Source: Heterostelium album PN500 (taxonomy: Eukaryota; Evosea; Eumycetozoa; Acytosteliales; Acytosteliaceae). Taken from it: a DNA stretch of 64,000 nucleotides. Location: positions 496,001 through 560,000 of the forward strand of contig NW_008805085.1 in assembly GCF_000004825.1 (NCBI RefSeq), read 5' to 3'. The notes under the pieces were generated by a model that made no database searches, had not been told where the DNA came from, and saw only the letters and a list, made by a program, of their open reading frames with translations. Of the stretch, positions 34,791 through 47,400 are shown piece after piece. A program made the position numbers and the translations under genes. The first letter of the stretch is position 1; each line of letters begins with the position of its first letter.

Positions 34791-36283
34791 ATGGATTATA
34801 TTAGTATAGTTGGTGATAAAGGTGTCGGTAAATTATCTTTTTTCGAGATGATACCTAATTTCAATAGTAGTCAACATCGATTTTTCTCAAAGAGTGTAAA
34901 GAACTTGGTGTCGATCAACCATTTTTCTAATTTTTACTATCACCTCACTTTCAATCTGCGTAACATCACTCATAATAATACGGAAGGCTACAAGCTCGGA
35001 AATGCGTTCATCGTTATGTTTGACCTCTCGAAACGATCGAGCTTTGATTCAATCTACAAACACTACGAGTATATCCGTCGCTTTTCGAATCCCACCCTTA
35101 GACAACCACCAACCATTCTCCTCGGAAATAAAAGTGATCTGCCGCGTGCCGTCTCCAAAGGCGAAGCGATAGCGTTCGCACAGAAAATGGGCTCGATGGC
35201 ATACTATGAGACACACCGTGGAAATGAAAATCAAGAGTTTCTACTACGCACGATTCTCTCTTACTTCATGCTTGCCAAAGATCTGTCGATGGCCACACCA
35301 ATTTCCAGCTATAAAACGGTGCTATCGAACCTCGGAGCCTATCCACTGGACATGACCATTAAAGCATTGTTGGCAGACAATAGCAATGCCGATGATATCA
35401 CCGTACTGTACCAACAGCAATTCCAAAAGGAAATGCAACAACAACAACAGATTTCCGGTCGCCAAACCCCGATTGAACCACTTAGAAAAATCCTAAACAA
35501 TGTGGTTATCAGAAAGATAGTGTTCACCCAAATCAAGACTATTCATCTTAGAATCGGAGCAAAGAAATTTGGAAACGATGATTACCATCTACTTTACAAT
35601 GGTTATTATACCGACTTTTCAAAGAGAGTGGCCAACGGTGAGAATGTAGTCGTTTCCACTGGACACCCTGGATTCTATATGTTTATTCGTATGTGTCAGG
35701 ACAGAGAACTGGTCAGACATGTTCTACACCACATTGTCAATCATGATAACGATGCACCATTTCAACGTATTCTAGATCAATGTTGTATAGTTGGTGATTT
35801 CGAAACCATTCAATGGATATTTAAAGTAAAGAAAATATTACCATCTGTATGTGTATCTTATATAAGAAGAATAATAATAATAATAATTTATAATTAGCAA
35901 TAATTATTAACTTAAAAGTATGTAATTTATATTTATAGGTTGTTGGATTAAGATATTCAGCTTTATTTGGACATCTTTCTATTTTATCATTCATGATCGA
36001 TAGGTTGATATATGATTCAAAGTCTAATTGGGATGAGGACGAAAAGAATCATTTAATCAACCTTACCATTCAATTTAATCGATTCGATGTCAAAGGTTAC
36101 TTACAGCACTTCCTCAAAAAGAAAGCAAACATATCAGTTCTTAAAAGAGTAAAGTTTTTTTTTAAATCCTCCAATACCAGAAGAGCACTATCCAATCTCA
36201 AAAAGAACACGGAAATTCCAAGTTTTAAACATCGACCACAACGGACTGCTATTGTCAGAGGTGATAATACAGTTGTAATTTAA
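34791..36283 (+). CDS. Ras-like pseudo-GTPase domain fused to an ankyrin-type C-terminus
   Basis: Two exons (34791-35846, 35939-36283) give 466 residues. The N-terminus has a P-loop-like VGDKGVGKLSFF, where the usual Ser/Thr after GK is Leu. It also has FIVMFDLSKRSSFDSI, equivalent to the strand and helix before G4, and LLGNKSDL as a good NKxD G4 motif. The switch II motif DxxG is not seen, so nucleotide hydrolysis is doubtful. From about residue 170 the sequence changes to helical, ankyrin-like repeats of the dictyostelid type (CIVGDFETIQWIF, SALFGHLSILSFMIDRL). The C-terminus is basic. It may be a degenerate small GTPase used as a binding module. The decayed gene at 17015-17609 is related to its C-terminal part. 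Confidence 0.75.
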
Positions 36284-36561
36284 ATCAATTCAAAATTGTA
36301 ATTTTATAAATAATCAAACCAATGTATATTTTTTTTACTTTTTCACTTTTAAAAACAAGATCTTGATTATTTCCTTTTTTATCAAAATATCTGCTTATGT
36401 GATGGTTGTATATATAACCAAAAACAATCAAGAAAAATTCTCAGAAAAAAAATAAATTTGAACAAAGTGATCATATGATTTTCAAAAAAATAAACGATTA
36501 ATAGTTTATTCATCACAATATTGTATTTTTTTAAACAATATGATATGTTGAAAGATAAGAA

Positions 36562-39144
36562 ATGAATAACAGCAATAATAATAAAATAGATCTATTATTT
36601 CGATGTATATTTAATAATATAATCTTAAATCGAAAGATAATTTCATTTATTCATGTCAACAATAAATACAATTTAAAATACAATGAAGTTTTACAATCGT
36701 CAAAGGAGTTGATCTATCATGGTTACCTCAACCAACTAATACAACTCATTGAATCATATGAATCTAGACAATTCATTGGTATCTACACTGTCTACATTGA
36801 ACCATACTTAAAATTTACAACAAGACATTTAAATATCTTTTTATATATATATCAAAAGTTTTTTGTTATTAATAACAACGATAAAAGTATATTTTCAGAT
36901 CAACAAATATTATCAGATAGAACAATCATTTATGCAACAAATAATAACAATTTACAAGTATTGAAATATTTATTGGAAAATATATTTATAATAAAGAAAA
37001 ATAATAATATAAATATCAGTAGCAATAATAATAATATTTTGGTTGATGAGAATACCATTTTGTCAATAAAGAAAAAGATTGAGCTCTCTTTGATAACTGC
37101 TATCACAAATGGATATATAAATATTGTTAGATATCTTTATGAAGACGGATTCATTGCAGAGTGTAACATTGACAGGAAGGAGATATCGTTGGCTGTTGAC
37201 AAAGCATGTGCAAATGGGTATTTAGAGGTCTTGACTTTTATATTTGAAAACGAAAGAGATTCATTCGATACTCATATGATAATATCATTATTAGATGTTG
37301 TTAGTTCGAATAATCATATAAACATTGTCCACTTTCTGTTTGACATTGTCATTAAGGATAAACAAAACAACTACTATATCAGCGCCAAAACATTTCAAGC
37401 AATATGTAAATACGGTCACCTGGATATGTTTAAACAATTAATACAATACCATAGATCAATCAATGGCAATATGTCTTTAGGTAGTTTAATTGACTCTGCT
37501 GCTCTTCATGGTCATCTCGATGTAATACAATTTATTAGTCAGCAAACTGATATCGTTCAGAGTTGCAGCAGTGACGCTTTGGATAAAGCATCAGAAAATG
37601 GTTGGATTGACGTTGTGCAGTGGCTTCATCAAAACAAAACACAAGGATGCACAAATAATGCTATGACATCGGCTGCTGCCAATGGATTCTTGGACGTCGT
37701 TATTTATCTTCACGAGAATAGAACAGAGGGTATAAAAATTTCCGCAATGGAGAGAGCAGCGCTTCATGGTAATTTGGATGTTGTGAAATTCATTCATTTC
37801 CAACGAAAGGAGGGTGGAAACGCTTCGGCTATGAAGTCGGCAGCTCACTGTGGACACCTACCAACAGTTCAATTTCTTCAACAGGAACGATCGTTTGAGG
37901 AGAATCGTCCGTTTGAAGCGTTTCAAGAAGCAGTTAAAACTGGCCATTTCGAGGTAGCAAAGTATCTTTACGATCATAATCATCAACTCTTTCCACAGGA
38001 TCAAGTGTATTTGGCATTGTTTTCACCAAACTATGATATTGTCAAGTATTTGTTTATCGAGAAGAACTTGTCATTGGCGGAACTCCGAGTGTTTCAAGTG
38101 AAAAAGTTGGCGGAACATACAACCATCGATCATTTGAGACTAATTAGAAATCAAATGCCTCATATGTTTAAACCGGACCTCATTGACTACGCTGCCAAGA
38201 ATGGACACATCGAAATGACAAAGTATCTTCTCGATTGTTTCAACGGTGCGAAGTTCAGCAATGCTCTTTGCAAGGCACTGTCGAACGATCATTTCGTCAT
38301 GGTTGAATATCTCATTTCGCAATGTGACTATGGTCCTTCTTTGCAAATAGATTTGGTTGGTATTATCAACCATGCCGTTAGAACGAAAAAGCTTGCACTA
38401 GTCGATCGACTCATTCGCAGATTGTTGGAAGCGAATCTCGTCAAACAACGATATGTTCTAAACTATTTGGAGCCGTATGTTGATAACCTGATTCGAGAAG
38501 GTCATTTGTGGGCATTCATCCTACTCCTCAACCACAAAGTTATTACAACTCTTTCCAGAACCCTATTGGATAAAATATTAAGATGTAAACACTATCATCT
38601 TGTCAAGTTTTTCAGGATCAATCTTCCGCATATCTGCACAGAATCAACCTTGACTGCAGCAGTTGGAAATTTCGAAATTTTGAAATACATCTTCTATGAA
38701 TATCGCGATCGAGTCTCATTCAACTATACCAATGTTCTCAGGGAAGCAATCAATGTTGGATCGACAGATATTGTAAAATTCTTGCATGACTATAATGATG
38801 GCTATAATGTTATCTTCAAAAAAGAGTGTATGGATTACGCCGCTGAACTTGGTCGACTCGATATAATTAAATTCTTACATGAGAATCGAACAGAAGGATG
38901 TTCAACAAAAGCAATGGATTTAGCTTCGATGAACGGCCATTTAGACACAGTTAAATTCTTACACGCGAATCGAACAGAAGGATGTACAAATAAAGCGGTC
39001 GACAATGCATCAGTCTATGGGCATTTCGAGATTTTAAAGTTTCTCCACGCGAATAGAACGGAAGGCTGGACATTTGTAGCATACACAGTACCTAGTTCTA
39101 GAATTCCAAGTCAATGGATAAAAGATAATCTTTACCCAAAATAA
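36562..39144 (+). CDS. Large dictyostelid ankyrin-repeat protein
   Basis: An intronless frame of 860 codons. The start carries the short N-terminal motif of this dictyostelid family (LFRCIFNNIILNRKIISFIH), somewhat F-box-like. The rest is a solenoid of about 20 degenerate ankyrin-like units. The clearest follow the pattern AAxNGHLDVVxFLHENRTEGC at about residues 350-430 and 755-840 (GRLDIIKFLHENRTEGC, GHLDTVKFLHANRTEGC). The C-terminal units are nearly identical to each other, suggesting recent unit duplication. The family is large in some dictyostelids. The likely role is protein binding, possibly as an adaptor; no enzyme domain is visible. Confidence 0.85.
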   Translation: MNNSNNNKIDLLFRCIFNNIILNRKIISFIHVNNKYNLKYNEVLQSSKELIYHGYLNQLIQLIESYESRQFIGIYTVYIEPYLKFTTRHLNIFLYIYQKFFVINNNDKSIFSDQQILSDRTIIYATNNNNLQVLKYLLENIFIIKKNNNINISSNNNNILVDENTILSIKKKIELSLITAITNGYINIVRYLYEDGFIAECNIDRKEISLAVDKACANGYLEVLTFIFENERDSFDTHMIISLLDVVSSNNHINIVHFLFDIVIKDKQNNYYISAKTFQAICKYGHLDMFKQLIQYHRSINGNMSLGSLIDSAALHGHLDVIQFISQQTDIVQSCSSDALDKASENGWIDVVQWLHQNKTQGCTNNAMTSAAANGFLDVVIYLHENRTEGIKISAMERAALHGNLDVVKFIHFQRKEGGNASAMKSAAHCGHLPTVQFLQQERSFEENRPFEAFQEAVKTGHFEVAKYLYDHNHQLFPQDQVYLALFSPNYDIVKYLFIEKNLSLAELRVFQVKKLAEHTTIDHLRLIRNQMPHMFKPDLIDYAAKNGHIEMTKYLLDCFNGAKFSNALCKALSNDHFVMVEYLISQCDYGPSLQIDLVGIINHAVRTKKLALVDRLIRRLLEANLVKQRYVLNYLEPYVDNLIREGHLWAFILLLNHKVITTLSRTLLDKILRCKHYHLVKFFRINLPHICTESTLTAAVGNFEILKYIFYEYRDRVSFNYTNVLREAINVGSTDIVKFLHDYNDGYNVIFKKECMDYAAELGRLDIIKFLHENRTEGCSTKAMDLASMNGHLDTVKFLHANRTEGCTNKAVDNASVYGHFEILKFLHANRTEGWTFVAYTVPSSRIPSQWIKDNLYPK

Positions 39145-39561
39145 ACTATAAATTTAAGCATTTAATATTTGGCTTGACTGTTTGTTTATAACAAAAATAA
39201 AATGTTCATAATTTATTCATTAATTATAAGTATATTCTTGTAATCAATAAAAAAGAGAAATAATTATTATTATAATTTGAAAAAAAAACAAACTAAAGAT
39301 AGAATAGATTTGTTAAAAAAAAATACCCAAAAAATAATTGTGATGAGATGCAAAGCCAAAAAAATTCAAATAATCCATCTCTTTGAAAGCCACTCAAAAA
39401 AAATTTTTTGTCAACATTTTGGGTCTCATCATCTTCACTAAAATAGTAAACAGCATAATTTTTTTTTCCACAAAAATCATTTAATAATAAAGTTGTAATT
39501 TTAAATAAAAAATCAATATTAATAATTTGTAATAATAAATAAATAAAATATATATAAAGAG
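39145..39561. other. Intergenic between two plus-strand ankyrin genes
   Basis: About 415 bases, very AT-rich. No gene seen. Confidence 0.5.
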
Positions 39562-40095
39562 ATGTCAGACGAACAATGGGTAGTAAATAACAGATTGATC
39601 GACGCTGCCAAGCGTGGTGAAGAAGATAGTTTGGAGGCATTCATTTTGGATCAAGAGAATAAAGTAAATATCAATGCAAAGGATGCTGTTGGACAGACCG
39701 CTATGCATTGGGCAGCACGTAATGGACACGACGGAATCATCAAGATTCTCATCAAGTACCGTGCAGGTCTCAATGTTGTCGATCCACAAGGTGAATCACC
39801 AGTTTTCAAAGCCGCATTCAAAGACCACGTCGATTGCATTCGTCTACTGGTTGCGACCGGTAAGATTGATTTGACCCTAAAGAATAAAGATGGTCAAACA
39901 CCATTAAACATTGCCAAATCCGAAGGTGCTCGTAAATTATTAGTACCAAAAGCTATTATCAGTATGTTTTTAATCAACAATGAATGTGTTACATATTTAT
40001 CAAAACTCTAATTATTAACAATCTATTTTATTTTTTCTTTAGCATCTGATGATGAAGATGAAAGTGATCCAGAAGATAGTGATAGAGAAGATTAA
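39562..40095 (+). CDS. Small ankyrin-repeat protein with an acidic tail
   Basis: Two exons (39562-39961, 40043-40095) give 150 residues. Three to four canonical ankyrin repeats are present (GQTAMHWAARNGHDGIIKIL, GESPVFKAAFKDHVDCIRLL, GQTPLNIAKSEGARKLL). The tail encoded by the short second exon is acidic (SDDEDESDPEDSDRED). The canonical repeat consensus differs from the dictyostelid-specific repeats of the neighbouring large protein, so the two are not recent duplicates. It is probably a small binding protein; the partner is unknown. Confidence 0.85.
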
Positions 40096-40425
40096 ACGAT
40101 AGCAATAATAATATAACAAAACAGAGAATATAATACATATATAATAGAGCATTAGATATTTGATAGCTAGTTCTTTTCTTACTTTTTTTTTTTGAATGAA
40201 AAAAAAACACTTCTTTCTAAATCTTCATTTATTCTATCAATCAACTTCCTCAAAAAAAGGTATAAAACTAACTGTACTTTTATAATAAAGTGATAAAAAC
40301 AAGATTTTATTTATCATTATTATTTATTATAATTTATAATATCCACCATAACTTGTACATCGATGGTTAAAGTTTAAAACTCCTTATTGGTTTGTGTGTT
40401 TTACTTGTAAATATACATTATTTCT
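40096..40425. other. Convergent 3' flanks
   Basis: About 330 bases between convergent stop codons, AT-rich, with no gene recognised. Confidence 0.5.
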
Positions 40426-41957
<1,532 letters not shown>

Positions 41958-43004
41958 TTTTTATGTGGGTTTAAAAAAAAATTTCAAAAATTTTCACAAA
42001 AACAATAATTTAAAGGTGTTACAATATATTTTACTAATAAATATGTTATAAATGTTTAATATTTGAGTAAATAAAGTTGATTGCTTTTAAATAAATAATA
42101 ATAAATCTATATGATTAGTGTAGAAAGTGAATGAATGTTTCAGTTTAATGTTTATGAAATGATTTTAGTTTTTTGTTTTTTTTTAAATACTTGATAAATT
42201 AAAAAAAAAAAATTTTAAAAAAAAGATAAAGTTATGATGATTATGTACAATGAATGTGTTTTAAATATTAACTCTAGATTAACTTGATTATAAATATTAA
42301 TTAAGATAGTTTTATAAAACTTTTTATGTACATATAGAATTTTTTCAAAAATACACAAACAAAAATTTTGAAATTTGTTCAAAAAAAAAAAAAAAATTAA
42401 AAAAAAAACTACCTTCATTTTTTTTTTTTATTCCTTCAGACAAACAATTTCAAACATGTTAATTCTATTGTTTCAAGTAGTTTAAACATGTTGATCCTTC
42501 ATCAAATAAATATTAAACCAAGAATGATTGTTTGTATCAAAATAATTATATTGGAGGATACCGAAATTTTTTGAATATTAATTTGAATTTTCAACACTTT
42601 TTTATCCTCATGTTGATTGATCTTTGACAATCACAAATTTATAAAAAACAAAGATAATCAACAATCATTACCTTTTTTGGTTTTGTATGAAAACTCTAAA
42701 CATATGTTAAATAAAAAAAAACAAAATATTATTCCAAAAAATAAACACACAAATATCACAATATAAAAAACAAAAAGGGTTGTGTCAATAATAATTAAAA
42801 TTAATCAATAACAACTAGTTATCTAACTTTTTATTTTGTTATTAAATATTATTATTAATTATATTAATTTATTAATTAAATACTAACTGCACTGCAAAAA
42901 TAAAAAAATTATCAAATATTTGATTTGATCAAAATTTTATAAAACAAACAAAATAAATAAGCTTTACAATTTTTTTTTATACCAAAATAATAAAAAGAAA
43001 AGAC
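41958..43004. promoter_or_regulatory. Divergent intergenic region, KAT / carrier
   Basis: About 1 kb of very AT-rich DNA with long A and T runs between divergent starts. I find no coding frame or RNA gene in it. Confidence 0.4.
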
Positions 43005-44444
43005 ATGTCTGATAAAGTTCATATTACAGCACAATCAAGTAGTGTAGATCATTCTTTAGAGGTAATTATCACTTTCAAATAATCCAAATAATGATTAGGT
43101 GATGTCCGACGGCGATACTAATTTTAGCTTTCTTTTCATTTTTTTGTATTATTATTATTATTATAGGCATTGGGTCATGTAAGATATTAGTTATACATTT
43201 TAGAGGAAACATAGAACATAGATATTAATATTAGTATTGTTTGTTGTTTTTTATTTATTTTTTATTATTAAAAGGCAATTGCTGGTGGTCTTGCTGGTAT
43301 GTCAACCATTGCATTGACTTATCCATTCTCAACAGTCTCTACTAGATTACAAGGTAAGTTGCTATAGCATTGAATTTGATAGATCTATCAAGTTGTTGAT
43401 ATGACATAGTTACCTAAAAGATGATGATGATGATGATGTTAACATGTTTCTTTTCTTATTTAGTACAACAAAAACAAGCAAATAAACAACAACAGAATCC
43501 ACAACAAGTATTACCGGTTCCCTACAAAGGAACATTGGATGCATTCCAGAGAATCATTGCAGAGGAACACTGGACTTCATTGTACAACGGTTTGAAATCC
43601 GCTTTGATCGGAATCGGTTGTTCATCATTCGTCTACTACTATTGGTACTCTCTCTTAAAATCAATCTCACTCAAATTCCAAAACAAATCGGAACTCGGTA
43701 CTTTAGAGAATCTTTTGATTGCTGCTCTATCTGGTAAGTTGTTTTATTTATTAGTGATTTGTTTATTTATTAGAATCATTTACTAATAATAAAATCATCA
43801 ATTGTTTAGGTGCTGCCAATGTTATTACAACACTACCAATATGGGTTGTAAATACACGTCTTCAATTAAAGTCAAACAAAGGAATCGTTGACCAATTCAA
43901 AACTATTATCAGAGACGAAGGTGTCGGAGGATTATACAATGGTTTGATTCCAGCACTCATTCTCGTTTCAAATCCATCTGTCCAATTTGTATCCTACGAG
44001 AAGTTGAGATCTATTTGGAAGAGATACAAGGGTACTTCCAAGTTGGTAAGTTATATTCTTTTTTTTTAAAAATGTTTTTCTATCATATCATTAATGTGTT
44101 TTTTTTTTTTTTAGAATTCTCTTGAAATATTTGTACTTGGTGCAATTGCCAAGTTGATTGCTGGTGTAGTTACATATCCATACCTCTTGGTAAAGAGTAG
44201 ACTTCAAGCAACAGCAAGCTCAGAGTCACCATATAAGGGAACTTTCGATGCCATCACTAAAATTTTCAAATCTGATGGATTCCTCGGATTCTTTAAGGGT
44301 ATGCCATCAAAGATGGTCCAAACTGTTTTGGGTGCTGCATTCATGTTTTTGGTCAAAGAAAAGATTGTTTACTACACAGTTTATGTATTGTTTTATTTGA
44401 AGAGAAGGTTGACTCTAAACAGATCAAACAAACTCCTTCATTGA
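43005..44444 (+). CDS. Peroxisomal/mitochondrial carrier, PMP34 (SLC25A17)-like
   Basis: Six exons: 43005-43061, 43167-43178 (a 12-base micro-exon), 43275-43353, 43464-43733, 43810-44045 and 44115-44444. Three carrier repeats are present: TYPFSTVSTRLQ with YKGTLDAFQRII and EEHWTSLYNGL; TLPIWVVNTRLQL with DEGVGGLYNGL; and TYPYLLVKSRLQ with YKGTFDAI and DGFLGFFKGM. The third repeat (VLGAIAKLIAGVVTYPYLLV and MVQTVLGAAFMFLVKEKI) most resembles PMP34, the peroxisomal ATP/CoA/FAD-type carrier. The assignment among carrier subfamilies is from pattern only. The C-terminus after the last helix is basic. Confidence 0.85.
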
Positions 44445-44603
44445 AATATCAATAATTCAAAATATAATAAAAAAACAATTCATGAAAGTTATATTTTAAA
44501 ATCAAAACGAACAAACGATTGTTTGCATTAAAATTATAGTATTTAAAATGATTAAAAGCAATAGATTGTTTATTATTAGAGGAAATTAATACAGAGTATA
44601 ACA

Positions 44604-44666
44604 TCATAAAGTATTTCCCTTCTGTACCTTACCATTGAAAGCTATGGCACCTTGGGTGTTGTGATT
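44604..44666 (-). CDS. Exon-like 3' piece of a possible small gene
   Basis: After a long T-run and TTTTTAG, a 21-codon frame reads NHNTQGAIAFNGKVQKGNTL and stops. The composition is coding-like in an otherwise AT-rich flank. The only plausible upstream partner on this strand is the exon-like piece at 46043-46104, which would require an intron of about 1.4 kb containing the tRNA-Cys gene and a LINE remnant. Confidence 0.25.
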   Translation of the reverse strand, partial: NHNTQGAIAFNGKVQKGNTL

Positions 44667-44817
44667 CTAAAAAAAAAGATAGGTAAAAAATAGTAGAATT
44701 GTTACAAATTACCACTGAGTGGAGATATCTTGATTTCTAGTATTTAGATCACTTTTTAACACTTTTTTTGATATGGGCCTTAAGAACGGAGAAACATGGG
44801 AAGGAAACTCATCGAAT

Positions 44818-44889
44818 GGTGACATAGCTCAGTGGTAGAGTAGAGGACTGCAAATCCTTTGGTCGACGGTTCAATCCCGCCTGTTACCT
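44818..44889 (+). tRNA. tRNA-Cys (anticodon GCA)
   Basis: The acceptor stem GGTGACA pairs with TGTTACC over seven positions, one being a G-U pair. The anticodon stem GAGGA/TCCTT encloses the loop CTGCAAA with anticodon GCA at 44850-44852. The A-box region is TAGCTCAGTGGTA and the B box is GGTTCAATCCC (44869-44879). There is no intron. CCA is not encoded, as expected in a eukaryote. A LINE remnant begins within about 60 bases downstream. Confidence 0.96.
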
Positions 44890-44944
44890 TTATAAAAAAA
44901 TGATGTCCGCAAGCGGTAATGTAAAAAAAAAAAAAAAAAAAAAG

Positions 44945-45645
44945 GAAATCAACTTCGCAATGCACAACATGTGGATATTCAACAAAAAAAAAAAAAAAAA
45001 AAAAGTTTGTTAATATACCAGTTGGATATCTCAAATCCAAAGCAGATCTATCACCTCGCCATATCTCAATCTATTCTACACTCTGTGGCACGAATTGGCA
45101 GTTCATCTCAAGCATCTGGACAACAAAATCAGATCTGATAAAAATATTCTGATAGATGGTCTACCACCCACTCTGAAGCTAATCTAGGACCACCTATTGA
45201 TCATCAAACATGGACTCCGCCACTAACTGATAGTCAGTTCCAACTATCTCTACCACCAACCAAAAACAAAGAATGTGAACTGTGCTTCACATACTGCTCT
45301 GATCCATATCTCCATACATTCTTTAATTGTCGAGCAGTTATGCAGATTCAATCTTAACTCTATTCTTGAATCCTTACAGCTTTTAGGTGGTCAACGATTA
45401 GATTGGACTAAGGAAGATGTGTATCAGTTGGTAAGAAGAAAGGACAACATCATTTCTCTCGCTTCACCTGTCTTTCATCAAATCTGGAAATTCTATTGTA
45501 AATCTTATTTTGGCGGTATTCCTCTCGGCGAAAACAACCTACTATCTAACGAATCTATAATAAATGAATATATACAGCACATATCAGTAATAAAATTAAT
45601 TATTAATAACAGTATCAGTAACTTACAATCCAAACTTAAATAACC
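44945..45645 (+). mobile_element. Decayed 3' end of a TRE-like (L1-type) LINE
   Basis: Downstream of tRNA-Cys lies a coding-like stretch in several frames with interrupting stops. It includes a C-x2-C...H-x4-C motif (CELCFTYCSDPYLHTFFNC) like the zinc knuckle near the C-terminus of LINE reverse transcriptase proteins. It ends in an open piece from 45275 to 45643 (RLDWTKEDVYQLVRRKDNII, ASPVFHQIWKFYCKSYFGG). A second, more degenerate copy of the same element lies at 49310-49960. Long A-tracts at about 44922-44943 and 44985-45004 flank the first piece. Position just downstream of a tRNA is the target niche of TRE3-type dictyostelid elements. Family assignment is by position and motif, not by search. 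Confidence 0.6.
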
Positions 45646-46042
45646 AGTAACCACTCAAATGTCAGCCAACTATTATTTCCTCTTCTTTATTTCTTCATTA
45701 CCTATAAGTTATATGTTAGAAGTTTAGATGAATGAATATAACTTAATATATCAATCACTACCATATAACATATAAATCTATAATTAGTATAAAATATAAA
45801 TTATATATATTTTATTATATCCAGTTGTTGTAGATTTAGTGAAGTAGAAATGGTTTGAAGAATAAGAAATTTGGAAATTGAATAAAACACTTTAAAGTAT
45901 AAAAAAAATATTTATATAACTATTCCTCAGTTTCTTGATTATAGAGAAACTTGGAAGAATTGTATTCTCTAATCTATACTAAGTTTAAAAATATAAAAAA
46001 GAATTGGAATAAACAAGATGTTTGGTTTTGTATGTGACTGAC
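45646..46042. other. 3' flank of the LINE remnant, no gene seen
   Basis: AT-rich sequence after the LINE-derived frame. It may include the element's 3' untranslated region. No gene recognised. Confidence 0.4.
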
Positions 46043-46104
46043 CTTACTTTGGTTGACAATCTGGTTTTTTGGTGACATTCTACTGATGTCAATTGTCTTC
46101 GAGT
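46043..46104 (-). CDS. Exon-like piece of a possible small gene
   Basis: Bounded by TTTTTAG upstream and a GTCAGT or GTAAGG donor downstream. One frame reads TIDISRMSPKNQIVNQSK. Joined at the GTCAGT donor it would be in frame with the terminal piece at 44604-44666. The upstream start exon is not found, unless the internal ATG (MSPKNQ) is the start. Low confidence. Confidence 0.22.
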
Positions 46105-46500
46105 CTAAAAACAAACTTTATCACTACTATTAGCCTTCCATACAATATTAATTAATTATATAACTGAATGAAATTGAAGTCTAAAGAAGAAGAGAAAATT
46201 ATTGAAATTAAATCAATAAATATGTTGAATATTTATATATTTCAAAGTATTTTAAATATTCAATGAATCAATTAATTATACTTTTAAAAATAAGTAACTA
46301 ATGAATTTCAAAATACATTAATAATGACTGTTAAATTTCAAGACTTATTAATTATTTAATCCTAATAATACTATTATTATTATTATTTAAATGAGAACAG
46401 ATTTTTTATTTTATTAAAAAGTTAATTAACTTTAAACCAATTCAAGAGTGAAAAATATTGAAAATTGTTGTTTTTTACTTTTGGACAGGATCTTTGTACT
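46105..46500. other. Intergenic, nothing recognised
   Basis: About 400 bases of A/T-dominated sequence. Confidence 0.5.
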
Positions 46501-46765
46501 TTAATCATCTACCCATCTCCAAGTAGGATATCCCATAAAAGAACTATATTCAATATGTCTTGTTGTTTTGTTTCCTTCCTGTATAATTAAATGATTGTCT
46601 TTAGAACCAACCCCAATAATATCTTTTTGAATACTTGAATTCAAAGATGAATTCAAACCACCTAGTTTAGTTAGATTTCCTATTAAAAAAAAAAAAAAAA
46701 GAAATGACATTAAATAAATTTTCTTTAGATATAGTTTTTTTAAACTACTTACTTATTAGAGTCAT
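46501..46765 (-). CDS. Small spliced protein of unknown function
   Basis: Two exons (46765-46753, only 13 bases, and 46679-46501) give 63 residues: it starts MTLIRNLTKLGGLNSS and ends MGYPTWRWVDD. A tiny first exon followed by a T-rich intron and a short Ser/Asn/Gly-containing protein is reminiscent of small developmentally regulated dictyostelid proteins that begin MTL (hssA-like), but the glycine-rich core of those is absent. No signal peptide or known motif is seen. The exon junction is in frame with good GTAAGT and AATAG sites. Confidence 0.55.
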
Positions 46766-47400
46766 TTTTTATTTGTTTTTTTTCTTTGTTTGATTAAATA
46801 GAGATATATTTTAGTACTAGTGATCACCTCTATTTATACATTCCAAAATCTCATTGAGATAAATATTCATCATATAAAATCCATTCTTATTGACAATGAA
46901 TAATCTTTTAATATTTTAATTGGTATTAAAAACATTATCTCTCATTGAGTTATACTAAATCAAGTTACTTTTTATTTATAAAAAGTGTTAAACTTAAAAT
47001 CATAAAGTGTGATCAGCAACACCACAAGTATTAGATAACCACAAAAAAAAGTAATGTATTTATTTTTTGCGAACCATGCAATGATAATCTAAATTGTGTA
47101 TTACTAATTCATTATGAACACATGTTGTTACCTTCAGATTGTTCAATTTAGTAAAAATAATAAAATTTAATATATTGTGGTGAGTTAATTTTTTTTTGGT
47201 AGCTACAAGTATTTAAATGTATTCTGATTTATTTTCAACTTGACCAATAGTAGTAGAGTGTTTTTATACCATCTGTTTTGGTTTAAACTAAATAAAGAAT
47301 GATTTTTTTTAAAGATTTCTTATATATAATAAAGCAGGTAGCGATAAAAGTGGTGAAACAATGAGGAGGTAAAGATGTTCAAAAAAACTTTCGATCTACA
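46766..47400. other. Gene-free AT-rich stretch
   Basis: No gene, RNA or repeat recognised. Confidence 0.5.

Noticed and set aside
46530-46540. TCCCATAA, similar to the DUSE element of dictyostelid non-coding RNA genes
   Set aside because: It lies inside the coding exon of the small gene at 46501-46765 and nothing RNA-like follows.
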